DNA of 64,000 nucleotides from Lacinutrix sp. (GTDB lineage Bacteria; Bacteroidota; Bacteroidia; Flavobacteriales; Flavobacteriaceae), in the NCBI RefSeq assembly GCF_029238095.1, contig NZ_JAQWGS010000015.1:1-64000 (forward strand), read 5' to 3'. Positions within the stretch are counted from its first letter, which is position 1. Every line of letters starts with the position of its first letter. Below, one piece after another: positions 10,209-18,154 of the stretch. The notes beneath the pieces were generated by a model. The model saw nothing but the letters and a program-made list of their open reading frames with translations. It made no database searches and was not told where the DNA came from. A program made the translations under genes and the position numbers.

Positions 10209-10237
10209 AGGAATTACAGAAATGTAGTTCCTTTTTT
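10209..10237 (+). terminator. terminator after lysS
   Basis: Stem AGGAATTAC (10209-10217) and GTAGTTCCT (10224-10232) with one mismatch and a 6-base loop, followed by a T run. It lies just beyond the lysS stop and the short palindrome. Confidence 0.75.
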
Positions 10238-10252
10238 ATTTTAATTTATTAA

Positions 10253-11074
10253 TTATAAAATTTTATCAATTCCTTCCAAATACGCCTCAAAAGTCACAAG
10301 GTTATTATGGCTTCCTTTATCAATAGTTATAAAATTAACTTGGTCCTTTTTTGCTTGTTCAGCTAATTTTACTCCAAATTGATAAGGCACAATTTTATCT
10401 TCTGTACCATGAAAAATAGTAATTGGACAGGTAATATTTTTAATAAAATCTTCTGAAGGAAATTTATATTTCAACAACCATTTTATTGGAAATACAGGAA
10501 ATCTATGCTTTGCAACAGCTGTAATACTAGAATATGGTGTTTCTAAAATAAGCTGTTTGGCTTTGTTTTTTGAAGCCACGTAAGTTGCAATACCTGTTCC
10601 TAAAGAGCGACCATAAATGGTAATTTCTGAAGCTTCATATTGTTTTAATAAATAGTTGTAAAATAACTGCGCATCATTATAAAAAGCTTGCTCACTTAAC
10701 TTGCCTTTGCTTTTTCCGTAGGTACGATAATCCATAATCAAGACATCGTAGTTTTTTGCAACAAAAAACTCACTCACTTTAGACCAACGCGATAAATCGC
10801 CAGCATTAACATGAAAATATAACATAACACCTTTGGGTTTTTCAACTTTATAATGAATAGCATTTAAAGTCACATTGTCTTCTGGTTCAAGCGTTATTTC
10901 TTCAAAATTATAAACCGAAGTATATTTATAATCTTCTGCTAATACTGTTGGTAAAAAGAGTAGTTTTTCTTGAAACATGTAAAGGACTATTCCTATTAAA
11001 AAATATAAAAAAGCAACAATTTTAAACGCTTTTATAAGCTTATTTTTTGCTCTTTTTGTGGGAGTGTATAACAT
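10253..11074 (-). CDS. membrane-anchored alpha/beta hydrolase (second of a tandem pair)
   Basis: A 273-residue serine hydrolase with an N-terminal membrane helix (FKIVAFLYFLIGIVLYMFQEK, about residues 16-36). The nucleophile elbow is GRSLG, the acid is the D of HGTEDKIVP, and the histidine lies in KGSHNNL near the C-terminus, giving a complete catalytic triad. It resembles the YfhR/BEM46-type hydrolases; the substrate is unknown. Its start lies 35 bases inside the upstream paralogue, so the two are probably translationally coupled. Confidence 0.8.
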   Translation of the reverse strand: MLYTPTKRAKNKLIKAFKIVAFLYFLIGIVLYMFQEKLLFLPTVLAEDYKYTSVYNFEEITLEPEDNVTLNAIHYKVEKPKGVMLYFHVNAGDLSRWSKVSEFFVAKNYDVLIMDYRTYGKSKGKLSEQAFYNDAQLFYNYLLKQYEASEITIYGRSLGTGIATYVASKNKAKQLILETPYSSITAVAKHRFPVFPIKWLLKYKFPSEDFIKNITCPITIFHGTEDKIVPYQFGVKLAEQAKKDQVNFITIDKGSHNNLVTFEAYLEGIDKIL

Positions 11075-11912
11075 TAATACTTGTGGTTGATAAATCTATT
11101 GGTTCTTGCTTTGTGGTTATTATATCACGAATCATTTTATGGTAGGACTCAAAATTATTAAGATTTTTATGTCCTCCACCAATAACGCTATGTAGTTTGG
11201 TGAGTTTTGGGTTGACTTTAGAGAGTTTAATACTACTTTTAAAAGGAATCAACTTATCGTTCGTGCCATGAATAATATGTATAGGACATTGTACATATTT
11301 TAACCATTTATAAGTTGGTAATGGATATTTTAAAAGTACAGACAAAGGCATAAAAGGCATATAACGGCTTGTCACTTTTGTTAGGCTGTAATATGGAGCG
11401 TCTAAAACCAACATTTTAGGATTATTTATAGAGGCTAATTTGGTAGTAAAACCAGATCCTAGAGAGCGACCGTAAATAATAATTCTGTCTTCTGTAGTTT
11501 GCTCTTTTATTTTATTATAAACTTCCTGCAAATCCCGTTTTATGGCTTTTTGAGAACGTCTGCCAGTGCTTTTTCCAAAACCTCTATAGTCTACCATGAG
11601 AACACTGTAACCATATCTTGTAAAATCGACAGCAAACTTTCCCCAACCTTTAATGCTTTTAGAATTCCCTTTTAAATACAATACTAAACCTTTAGATTCT
11701 GCTTTAGGTTTAAAAAGTACACCATTTATAATGGCACCATCTCTAGTTTCGAGATTGTACTCTTTTGTTTCTTGATTATCGTATAGAAACTGAAAGTCTT
11801 TAGGTAATTTTTCTGGCTTAAATAAAATATAATCTTGCAAATAATATAAAGCTACACTAATAACAATATATACTATTACAACAATTATAAAGGTATGTAA
11901 CCAATATGGCAT
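11040..11912 (-). CDS. membrane-anchored alpha/beta hydrolase (first of a tandem pair)
   Basis: A 290-residue paralogue of the next gene. It has an N-terminal helix (about residues 6-28), the nucleophile motif GRSLGSG, the acid in HGTNDKLIP and the histidine in GGGHKNL. The two proteins share the order YRGFGKS/YRTYGKS, GRSLG and HGTxDK, indicating a gene duplication. The BEM46/YfhR-like family has no settled bacterial substrate. The C-terminus adds a lysine/serine-rich tail overlapping the start of the second gene. Confidence 0.8.
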   Translation of the reverse strand: MPYWLHTFIIVVIVYIVISVALYYLQDYILFKPEKLPKDFQFLYDNQETKEYNLETRDGAIINGVLFKPKAESKGLVLYLKGNSKSIKGWGKFAVDFTRYGYSVLMVDYRGFGKSTGRRSQKAIKRDLQEVYNKIKEQTTEDRIIIYGRSLGSGFTTKLASINNPKMLVLDAPYYSLTKVTSRYMPFMPLSVLLKYPLPTYKWLKYVQCPIHIIHGTNDKLIPFKSSIKLSKVNPKLTKLHSVIGGGHKNLNNFESYHKMIRDIITTKQEPIDLSTTSINVIHSHKKSKK

Positions 11913-11992
11913 AAGTTAAATTTAACCAACAAGATAGAAAAAATAGTTCTTATTAAGAATGAAGACTTTTTAAAAAAAGACTACCTAATATA

Positions 11993-12160
11993 TTAAGAAG
12001 GAAGTTTTTTTAAAAACAGGCTTGAAAGTAACTTATAATACCAGTTTTTATTTGTCACATTTATGCCGTTTTCTCTTAAATCTCTGATTTTATTAATTGA
12101 TTTAACAACTCTAAAAATGAGATAGGCTATTAGCAGAAGAGTTATTATTGTAAACGCCAT
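11993..12160 (-). CDS. 55-residue single-pass membrane protein
   Basis: A short frame with an ATG at 12160 and TAA at 11993. It encodes a hydrophobic helix (about residues 3-18, MAFTIITLLLIAYLIF), then a basic segment VVKSINKIRDLRENG and an aromatic/lysine tail. Base composition is like its neighbours, and it sits alone in the interval between the hydrolase pair and the debris at 12.3 kb. I recognise no family. That it is real is inferred from the coherent membrane-protein pattern. Confidence 0.45.
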   Translation of the reverse strand: MAFTIITLLLIAYLIFRVVKSINKIRDLRENGINVTNKNWYYKLLSSLFLKKLPS

Positions 12161-12265
12161 GTTTTAATATTGATTTTTTTTTAAATGTAATAAATAAAAT
12201 TACTTGAATAATAATTTTTAAAATTATTTGCTTTTTATTCGTTGTGTTGTTCTATTATAACGACA

Positions 12266-12297
12266 AAAAAGCTTCAGAAATTATTCTGAAGCTTTTT
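12266..12297 (-). terminator. terminator of the broken minus-strand gene
   Basis: A perfect 14-base stem (AAAAAGCTTCAGAA, 12266-12279, and its complement 12284-12297) with an ATTA loop and a T run on the minus strand. It lies 20 bases beyond the stop at 12318. A near-identical GCTTCAG hairpin recurs at 48626. Confidence 0.75.
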
Positions 12298-12317
12298 AAA
12301 AAAAATAAAACTTATTA

Positions 12318-12524
12318 TTATAATCCTAGGGCTTCTAAACCTTGTTCGAAAACAACATCAACAGGAATACTTGCCTCGCTTAAACGGTCTAAATCTTTTT
12401 GCAACTGTTCTGGAATGCTTCCGTAGTTTTCTATAAATTTCACAACACCAAGAACGTGTAATAACCTATTTGCAATTTGTTGAACGCTATTATAAAAAAC
12501 CAGACAGTATAAAAACCATACATT
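12318..12524 (-). pseudogene. 3' fragment of a minus-strand gene, no start codon
   Basis: This open frame of 68 codons has no ATG. Its distal part (VQQIANRLLHVLGVVKFIE, then PEQLQKDLDRLSEASIPVD and FEQGLEALGL) reads like a normal helical protein C-terminus and ends 20 bases before a strong terminator. Going upstream the sense ends near 12485-12500, where it runs into low-quality codons and a TAA. I do not recognise the family. It looks like the surviving 3' end of a gene whose 5' part was lost at a breakpoint shared with the next, oppositely oriented fragment. Confidence 0.5.
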
Positions 12525-12682
12525 TTAAAAATAAAATGGAAGCCGCTTTTATTTGGGTAGAAGCTAAACGTGAAGATATTTTTGTAATGAGCTTTTTTGC
12601 ATGGTTAAAAAGCAAAATAGAAAACAAACCTTTATATAAGGCAACATTAGAGTTGGTTACAAAAGCTCAAGCTGTTAATTAA
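12470..12682 (+). pseudogene. 3' fragment of a plus-strand gene
   Basis: An open frame whose convincing part starts near VERYYKKPDSIKTIHF and runs through MEAAFIWVEAKREDIFVM and FFAWLKSKIENKPLYKATLELV to a TAA at 12682. It has no ATG before residue 23 (12536) and no leader. A 48-residue protein from that ATG is possible, but the protein-like sequence extends upstream to about 12480, where the minus-strand fragment also loses its sense. Two headless fragments back to back suggest a deletion or inversion junction. Family not recognised. Confidence 0.4.
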
Positions 12683-12764
12683 TACTTAAAAAAACATTCT
12701 TGATTTAAACCTTTTTATTATTTTAGTGTCCTAAGAGTGTTAAACAATTTAAAACAATAAAAAA

Positions 12765-13256
12765 ATGAAAAAATTATTAATAGTAGCATTAGCATTATTT
12801 GCTCTACAAGTAACTGCTCAAGAAAAGAAGGAACAGCAACAGTTAAGAAAACAAAAAATGGAACATATTAAAGATATGGAACCAAAAGACATGGCACAAC
12901 TTCAAACTAAGAAGCTAACACTTGAACTAGATCTTACAGATGAACAACAAGTAAAAGTTGAACAGCTAAATCTTAAAAACGCTAAATTGCTTAAGGCTGG
13001 AATGGAAAAAAGAATGGCTGCTTTAGAAGCTGGTAAAAAACCTACTAAAGAAGAAAAATTACAGATGGCTAACGAAAAGTTAGACCACCAAATTGCTACT
13101 AAAAGAGAGATGAAAAAAATATTAACTGAAGAGCAATATACAAAGTACGAAAAAGTTTCTCAATTAAGAAGAGTAAAAAACACCAAAGGAAAAATGATGC
13201 AACGAAATAGAACTGGTGAAAAAAGAGAGAAGAGATTAGAAAAAGTTAAAGAATAA
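12765..13256 (+). CDS. Spy/CpxP-like periplasmic protein
   Basis: A 163-residue exported protein. The signal peptide (residues 1-18, cleavage after VTA) is followed by an almost entirely helical, charged sequence with LDLTDEQQVKVEQLN and LTEEQYTKYEK, two LTxEQ motifs typical of Spy/LTXXQ-type periplasmic chaperones. The C-terminus is strongly basic (RRVKNTKGKMMQRNRTG). It probably works in the periplasm as a small chaperone or metal-stress protein, as inferred from the proteobacterial relatives. It is followed by a clear terminator. Confidence 0.65.
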   Translation: MKKLLIVALALFALQVTAQEKKEQQQLRKQKMEHIKDMEPKDMAQLQTKKLTLELDLTDEQQVKVEQLNLKNAKLLKAGMEKRMAALEAGKKPTKEEKLQMANEKLDHQIATKREMKKILTEEQYTKYEKVSQLRRVKNTKGKMMQRNRTGEKREKRLEKVKE

Positions 13257-13288
13257 TAATCAATTAATTACATCTTAAAAAAATAAAT

Positions 13289-13319
13289 AAAGTACCGAAT
13301 ATATAATCGGTACTTTTTT
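13289..13319 (+). terminator. terminator after the Spy-like gene
   Basis: A perfect 10-base stem AAAGTACCGA (13289-13298) and TCGGTACTTT (13307-13316) with an 8-base loop and trailing Ts. Confidence 0.85.
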
Positions 13320-13382
13320 ATTTGCAAAATTTAACAAAATAGCTTTTCTTTGAGATATTAACGTATAACAATAATAATAATA

Positions 13383-13748
13383 ATGAAAAAAATATTTACA
13401 TTCTGCTTTTTCGCATTTGCACTATTAATTGGCACTCAATCTGTAATTGCTCAAGACATGGCTAAGATTAACGAGAGCGCTATAGTTAAAGCTAAAGAAT
13501 TACGTTCTATGCTTAAATTTAACGACAATAAAGTTGAAGAAATTTATAATGCATACCAAGCTTACGAAAGCAAGCTTTACTCTATTAAAAAACACTTAAC
13601 TTCTGGTACTTCTGAGTATAATGATGCCATTTTAAAAGTAAACCAAATATTACAATCTAGCATTAAAGAAACCTTAGGTGACGATTTATACAAAAGATAT
13701 TTAATTGCAACTAAGCAAGAAGAACTTTTAGAAAACGTGCAAGATTAA
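13383..13748 (+). CDS. small secreted helical protein
   Basis: A 121-residue protein with a signal peptide (residues 1-23, cleavage around VIA-QD). The mature part is helical: a KAKELRSMLKFNDNKVEEIYNAY segment, then YESKLYSIKKHL and a C-terminal LGDDLYKRYLIATKQEELLENV. The spacing of 'LKFNDNKVEEIY' and 'LGDDLYKRY' recalls the LTxEQ units of the preceding Spy-like gene, so a diverged periplasmic relative is possible, but I would not assign a function. It has its own transcription unit, bounded by terminators. Confidence 0.6.
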   Translation: MKKIFTFCFFAFALLIGTQSVIAQDMAKINESAIVKAKELRSMLKFNDNKVEEIYNAYQAYESKLYSIKKHLTSGTSEYNDAILKVNQILQSSIKETLGDDLYKRYLIATKQEELLENVQD

Positions 13749-13768
13749 GTTTTAAAAATAAGTTAGAA

Positions 13769-13800
13769 AAAAAAGCGATTACATTGGTAGTCGCTTTTTT
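13769..13800. terminator. bidirectional terminator between convergent genes
   Basis: AAAAAAGCGA (13769-13778) pairs with TCGCTTTTTT (13791-13800). T runs on both strands let it end both the small secreted gene and hemL. Confidence 0.8.
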
Positions 13801-13820
13801 TTATAAACTTTATTGGAACT

Positions 13821-15101
13821 TTATCTAAAAACAGCATCGCAAGCTGCTATTGTTTTATCCAAATCATTATAAGTTAGAGCATCGGTTATAAACCAAGTTT
13901 CAAAAGCGCTTGGAGCAATATAAATGCCTTGATTGAGCATTCCGTGAAAAAAGGTTTTAAAAGTCTCATTATTACCTTTTGCAGCAGTTTCAAAATCGAT
14001 AACGTTTGCTTTATCAAAATGAACAGAAATCATAGAACCTACTCTATTAATGGTATGTGTAATATTATTATTGTATAATACTCGTGCTAAACCTTTATGC
14101 AAATACTCGGTTTTTTCTGCCAAACGCTTAAAAACGTCTTTATCATTATTCAACTCATTCAACATAGCAAAACCTGCTGCCATAGCTAAAGGATTTCCAC
14201 TTAAAGTTCCTGCTTGGTAAACAGGACCTAAAGGTGCTAATTGATTCATAATTTCATTTCTAGCTGCAAATGCTCCGACTGGCAAACCACCTCCTATTAC
14301 TTTTCCAAAGCAAACAATATCTGCATCAACACCATACAACTCTTGTACACCACCTTTAGCTAGACGAAAACCAGTCATTACCTCATCAAAAATTAATAAA
14401 ATATTATTCGCATCACATAATGTTCTTAAGCCTTCAAGAAATCCTTTTACAGGTGGAATACAGCCCATATTTCCTGCAACTGGCTCAATAATAATACAGG
14501 CAATTTCATTTTTATTAGCAGCAATTAAGGCTTCAACACTAGATAAATTATTATAATTTGCCAACAAAGTATCTTTTGCTGTACCTGCTGTAACACCAGG
14601 ACTATTGGGACTTCCAAAGGTTACAGCACCACTTCCTGCTTGTATTAAAAACGAATCGCTATGGCCATGATAACAGCCTGCAAATTTTATAATTTTATCT
14701 TTCCCAGTAAAACCTCTTGCTAATCTTACAGCACTCATACAGGCTTCTGTACCAGAATTCACAAAACGAATTTTGTCTATATTTGGTACCATAGAAACAG
14801 CTAATTCTGCAATTTGAGTTTCAATTTCTGTTGGCATACCAAAGGAAGTTCCTTTTTGTGCTTTCTCTACTACAGCATCTACAACTGGTTGGTAGGCATG
14901 ACCTAAAATCATTGGTCCCCAAGAATTAATATAATCTATTAATACATTTCCATCTTCATCGTACAAATAAGCTCCTTTTGCTTCTTTAACAAATATTGGA
15001 GTACCTCCTACTGCTTTAAATGCACGAACTGGAGAATTTACTCCTCCTGGAATTACCTTCTCTGCTGCTGCAAAAAGAGCACTACTACGTTTATAAATCA
15101 T
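13821..15101 (-). CDS. hemL: glutamate-1-semialdehyde 2,1-aminomutase
   Basis: A PLP enzyme that turns glutamate-1-semialdehyde into 5-aminolevulinate in the C5 pathway of haem synthesis. At 426 residues it has the normal length. The N-terminus has the family signature [16 protein letters not shown], the substrate loop [19 protein letters not shown] and the PLP-lysine motif [15 protein letters not shown]. It starts 5 bases after the stop of the upstream glucosaminidase gene, so it shares that transcript. No other haem gene is in the window. Confidence 0.97.
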   Translation of the reverse strand: MIYKRSSALFAAAEKVIPGGVNSPVRAFKAVGGTPIFVKEAKGAYLYDEDGNVLIDYINSWGPMILGHAYQPVVDAVVEKAQKGTSFGMPTEIETQIAELAVSMVPNIDKIRFVNSGTEACMSAVRLARGFTGKDKIIKFAGCYHGHSDSFLIQAGSGAVTFGSPNSPGVTAGTAKDTLLANYNNLSSVEALIAANKNEIACIIIEPVAGNMGCIPPVKGFLEGLRTLCDANNILLIFDEVMTGFRLAKGGVQELYGVDADIVCFGKVIGGGLPVGAFAARNEIMNQLAPLGPVYQAGTLSGNPLAMAAGFAMLNELNNDKDVFKRLAEKTEYLHKGLARVLYNNNITHTINRVGSMISVHFDKANVIDFETAAKGNNETFKTFFHGMLNQGIYIAPSAFETWFITDALTYNDLDKTIAACDAVFR

Positions 15102-15106
15102 TATAA

Positions 15107-15925
15107 TTAATCTTTAATAATGGGCTTAATATATATTACTTGCCCTACAAATAGGTTGTTTGTTTCTAAACTATTTAAAGCTTTTAATTCTGGAACAGAA
15201 ATATTATACTTTCTGGACAAAGAATACAAAGTATCTCCAGACACCACAGTATGTTTGTTGTTTAGACTAGCCTCAACACCTAGAACCTCGTTATCAAAAC
15301 GATACAATTGATAACGCTCTATTAAATCTATTAACTTTTGAGGATATTTTCTATCTGTTGCATAACCCGCAGCTTTTAAACCTTTAGCCCAAGATTTATA
15401 ATCGCCTGCGCCTAACTCGAATAAACCAGCATATCGACTACGTTCTTTTAAAAACAAAGAGTGATCTCTAAACGAATATTTAGAGTTTTTATACTTTCTA
15501 AAGCATTCTTGATCTTCATCATCATCATGATATATTTTTCCACCTGTCCAACCAGTATGGCATTTAATACCAAAATGGTTATTGGCTTCTACTGAAAGCC
15601 TTCCTTTTCCAGATCCAGATTCTAAAATTCCTTGAGCTAAAGTTATGCTTGCAGGTATGCCATAATTTCGCATTTCGTCTTGAGCAATGTCACTATAAAT
15701 AGCTATATACTCATGAGTAGGTGTTGCATAATTCTCTGGAGTTTCCTTAATAATTTCTTCGGTTTCTGTTGATGTATTTACAACCACTTCTGGTACCTTA
15801 TTTTTTTTGGTGGTTTTAACAACACGGCTTGTTTTATTTTGAGATTTTCTTGTTGTTACTTTTTTTGAAGAACCACAACTAGATAGCATGGCTATTAAGA
15901 AAATAAGTGTAAATATTCTGTTCAT
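15107..15925 (-). CDS. lipoprotein peptidoglycan glucosaminidase with LysM domain
   Basis: A 272-residue exported cell-wall hydrolase. A lipoprotein signal ([17 protein letters not shown], Cys17) is followed by a Lys/Thr-rich linker, then a glucosaminidase (FlgJ/Bax-like) domain at about residues 75-210 with the catalytic glutamate in [13 protein letters not shown] and the NNHFGIKCH motif. A C-terminal LysM domain follows (about residues 223-268, [17 protein letters not shown]...[12 protein letters not shown]). It likely trims peptidoglycan glycan strands in the periplasm. It overlaps the upstream desulfhydrase-like gene by one base (TAATG) and precedes hemL by 5 bases. Confidence 0.88.
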   Translation of the reverse strand: MNRIFTLIFLIAMLSSCGSSKKVTTRKSQNKTSRVVKTTKKNKVPEVVVNTSTETEEIIKETPENYATPTHEYIAIYSDIAQDEMRNYGIPASITLAQGILESGSGKGRLSVEANNHFGIKCHTGWTGGKIYHDDDEDQECFRKYKNSKYSFRDHSLFLKERSRYAGLFELGAGDYKSWAKGLKAAGYATDRKYPQKLIDLIERYQLYRFDNEVLGVEASLNNKHTVVSGDTLYSLSRKYNISVPELKALNSLETNNLFVGQVIYIKPIIKD

Positions 15926-16860
15926 TAAATTGTTATTAATGGTAAATTTTTCTGTTTTAATTTAGCATTCATTCCTGCAATACCTTGTAATCCTCCTGTA
16001 TGTATGACTAAAATTTTTGATCCTTTAGGAAAATAATTTTTGTTAATCATATCTTGAATACCATATAGCATTTTTCCTGTATAAATGGGATCAAGTTGTA
16101 TATTATTATCTGCTTTAAAAGTATTAATAAACGTAATTAACTCGTTATTTATTTTAGCATAACCTCCAAAATGATAATCTGTAATTAATTCCCAATTATC
16201 TTGTTTTGCAAATTTACAAATATCTTCTTTTAAAAAGTCGCCTTTTAAAGCAGAAAAGCCTAAAACTTTTTGATGCGGTTGAGAACTATTTATTATTCCT
16301 GCTATGGTACCACCTGTTCCCACTGGCACACAAATATAATTAAAACTAGAATCTGCTTCTGTTAAAATTTCTTTACAACCCTCAATAGCTAAATTATTTG
16401 TTCCGCCTTCAGGTATACAATAAAAATCACCAAATTCATTTTTTAAAGCTGCTATAAAATTTGTATTTTTTTTGTTTCTATATGCTGTCCTGCTAATAAA
16501 TTTAAAATGCATACCACAAGCTTTGGCATATTTTAAAGTTGCATTTTTATTAATTTCATTAGCTAATTCTTCTCCTCTAATAATTCCAATGGTTTTAAAA
16601 CCATAGGTACTTCCTGCTGCTGCAACTGCTGCAATATGATTTGAAAACGCACCACCAAAAGTAAGAAGTGTTGTTTTATCTTCTTTCCTTGCAGTCTTTA
16701 TGTTAAATTTTAATTTTCGATATTTGTTACCAGATATTACAGGATGAATTTCGTCTTCTCGTTTAATAAACAATTTAAAACTATTACTATTCTCTAGTAC
16801 AAAACTTTGATTTTTAATCTCTTTAGCATTAAAATTTAAGTTTGCAATTAGTGTATTCAT
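15925..16860 (-). CDS. D-cysteine desulfhydrase / ACC deaminase-like PLP enzyme
   Basis: A 311-residue fold-type II PLP enzyme. The PLP lysine lies in SGNKYRKLKFN, the phosphate-gripping loop is PVGTGGTIAG, and LLTFGGAFSNHIAAVAAAG is the characteristic asparagine-loop region. Relatives deaminate 1-aminocyclopropane-1-carboxylate or desulfurate D-cysteine; sequence reading alone cannot choose between them, though D-cysteine desulfhydrase is the commoner activity in bacteria. First gene of a three-gene unit with the glucosaminidase and hemL. Confidence 0.8.
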   Translation of the reverse strand: MNTLIANLNFNAKEIKNQSFVLENSNSFKLFIKREDEIHPVISGNKYRKLKFNIKTARKEDKTTLLTFGGAFSNHIAAVAAAGSTYGFKTIGIIRGEELANEINKNATLKYAKACGMHFKFISRTAYRNKKNTNFIAALKNEFGDFYCIPEGGTNNLAIEGCKEILTEADSSFNYICVPVGTGGTIAGIINSSQPHQKVLGFSALKGDFLKEDICKFAKQDNWELITDYHFGGYAKINNELITFINTFKADNNIQLDPIYTGKMLYGIQDMINKNYFPKGSKILVIHTGGLQGIAGMNAKLKQKNLPLITI

Positions 16861-16904
16861 TAATTTTAGATGATTTATTTACGATTTCTTTATAAAATTA
16901 ATGC

Positions 16905-16991
16905 ATTTCATCGAATAAATTTGCAATTCATACCTTAATGTTTGTATATTTAATTGAATTTAACAAAAAATATGTATTTCATCGATTAAAT
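16905..16991. promoter_or_regulatory. pair of ATTTCATCGAWTAAAT direct repeats
   Basis: ATTTCATCGAATAAAT (16905-16920) and ATTTCATCGATTAAAT (16976-16991) differ at one base and lie 71 bases apart, in the space between the divergent desulfhydrase-like gene and the broken T9SS gene. A repeated 16-base word in so short an interval suggests regulator binding sites. That role is inference. Confidence 0.4.
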
Positions 16992-17089
16992 AAACACTTT
17001 GTGTTTTGTTGTTTTAGAAAAGATTTAAAGTCTAAATCTAAAGTGAAATTTAAATTACATGTTGATTTTATTAAATAAATAAACAAGCT

Positions 17090-17597
17090 ATGAAACAAAA
17101 CTACTGTATTAAAATCCCTACTTTAAAATCAAGACTGGTTTTTAACATTGCTACTTCAATCATTTTTATGATTGTTTGTAATATTAGTTATGGAAATAAC
17201 ACTTACATGCCTCCTTCTAACGATGACCCTTGTTCTGCAACTATGCTTACATCAAACACTAGCTGTTCTGTTGTTTCAAGCACTACTTTAACAGCAACAG
17301 ATACAACTAATCCAATAGCTGCTGATCTATAATAACGCAAGTTTATCTACAGATGAATACCTAGTAGATGCTAACGAAATAAAAGTAGTGTCTAGTGATA
17401 ATTTACAAGTGATCTCTCAGTCTAAAAAAATAGAAAGTATCGTAGTCTATAATATTCTTGGAAAACGACTAATGACATACAATAACGTAGATTCTAAAAC
17501 ACTAACATTAAAAGGTATAATAAAGTCTTACAATGCTTTACTACTTAAAATTGTATTTACAGACAAAACACAACTATATAAGAAAGCTTTGTATTAA
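17090..17597 (+). pseudogene. broken T9SS-secreted protein (type C sorting tail)
   Basis: The first frame (ATG at 17090) has an export signal (LVFNIATSIIFMIVCNISYG) and the mature start NNTYMPPSNDDPCSATML, then stops at 17330-17332. A second frame, shifted by +1, takes over at about 17331 and encodes NNASLSTDEYLVDANEIKVV followed by a complete 'type C' T9SS sorting domain (SIVVYNILGKRLMTY..., ending LYKKALY) to the TAA at 17597. Normal proteins of this kind have several hundred residues between these parts. I read it as a gene that lost its middle by deletion and is now also out of frame. Confidence 0.7.
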
Positions 17598-17600
17598 AGT

Positions 17601-17930
17601 TTAAGTGTTAATATATTTTAAAAATCCCCAAAACGATCTTGATTTTAAATAATCTTGGTCGTTTTGATTTGTATAAGCCTCTCGTTCAAAAGATATATTC
17701 GTATATGCAGTATACCATTTCCTATATTGAATTAACCTAAAAATAAATTCAACACAATAAAACACATAAAACGGTATGATTAATAATTCTAGTTGCTGTT
17801 TCAAATGAATTTTCTCATGATTTACCAATACTATATTCGATTTTAACACTTTACTTTTAAGTAAAACGAATGGATATATAGTGATTCCTAAATAACCTTT
17901 AGGTACTAAATATTTAGAAATTAAAATCAT
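17601..17930 (-). CDS. small membrane protein with HExxH zinc motif
   Basis: A 109-residue protein with NHEKIHLKQQ near residue 38, an HExxH metal-binding motif, followed by a hydrophobic helix (LELLIIPFYVFYCVEFIFRL) and, further on, FEREAY, whose glutamate could be the third zinc ligand as in M48/M56-type peptidases. The arrangement is that of a minimal membrane zincin. I know similar short proteins from flavobacteria only as hypothetical. Proteolytic activity is inference. It converges on the broken T9SS gene with 3 bases between the stops. Confidence 0.6.
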   Translation of the reverse strand: MILISKYLVPKGYLGITIYPFVLLKSKVLKSNIVLVNHEKIHLKQQLELLIIPFYVFYCVEFIFRLIQYRKWYTAYTNISFEREAYTNQNDQDYLKSRSFWGFLKYINT

Positions 17931-17979
17931 AAAATATTGGTTACAAAAATCACTCCAATTTACATTATATTTGTAATTA

Positions 17980-18129
17980 ATGAAGAAATATATTCTATTA
18001 GAAGAAGGAGACTTTTACATAACACCAGAAGGCTATAGGTGTTTTACAGAGCAATACCATTTAAAAAGAGGGTATTGTTGTGAGAGTGGATGTAGACATT
18101 GTCCATACGGCTTCAATAAAAAAAAATAA
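17980..18129 (+). CDS. DUF5522 family protein, 49 residues
   Basis: A short gene that simple ORF cut-offs miss. It encodes MKKYILLEEGDFYITPEGY, then TEQYHLKRGYCCESGCRHCPYGF and a lysine tail. The CC-x3-C-x2-HCPYG cysteine/histidine cluster is the hallmark of DUF5522, a very short conserved protein that may bind a metal. Function is unknown. It lies 25 bases before the urocanate hydratase gene on the same strand, so the two may share a transcript. Confidence 0.85.
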   Translation: MKKYILLEEGDFYITPEGYRCFTEQYHLKRGYCCESGCRHCPYGFNKKK

Positions 18130-18154
18130 TTCAATAAAATAAGAGAACACTATA

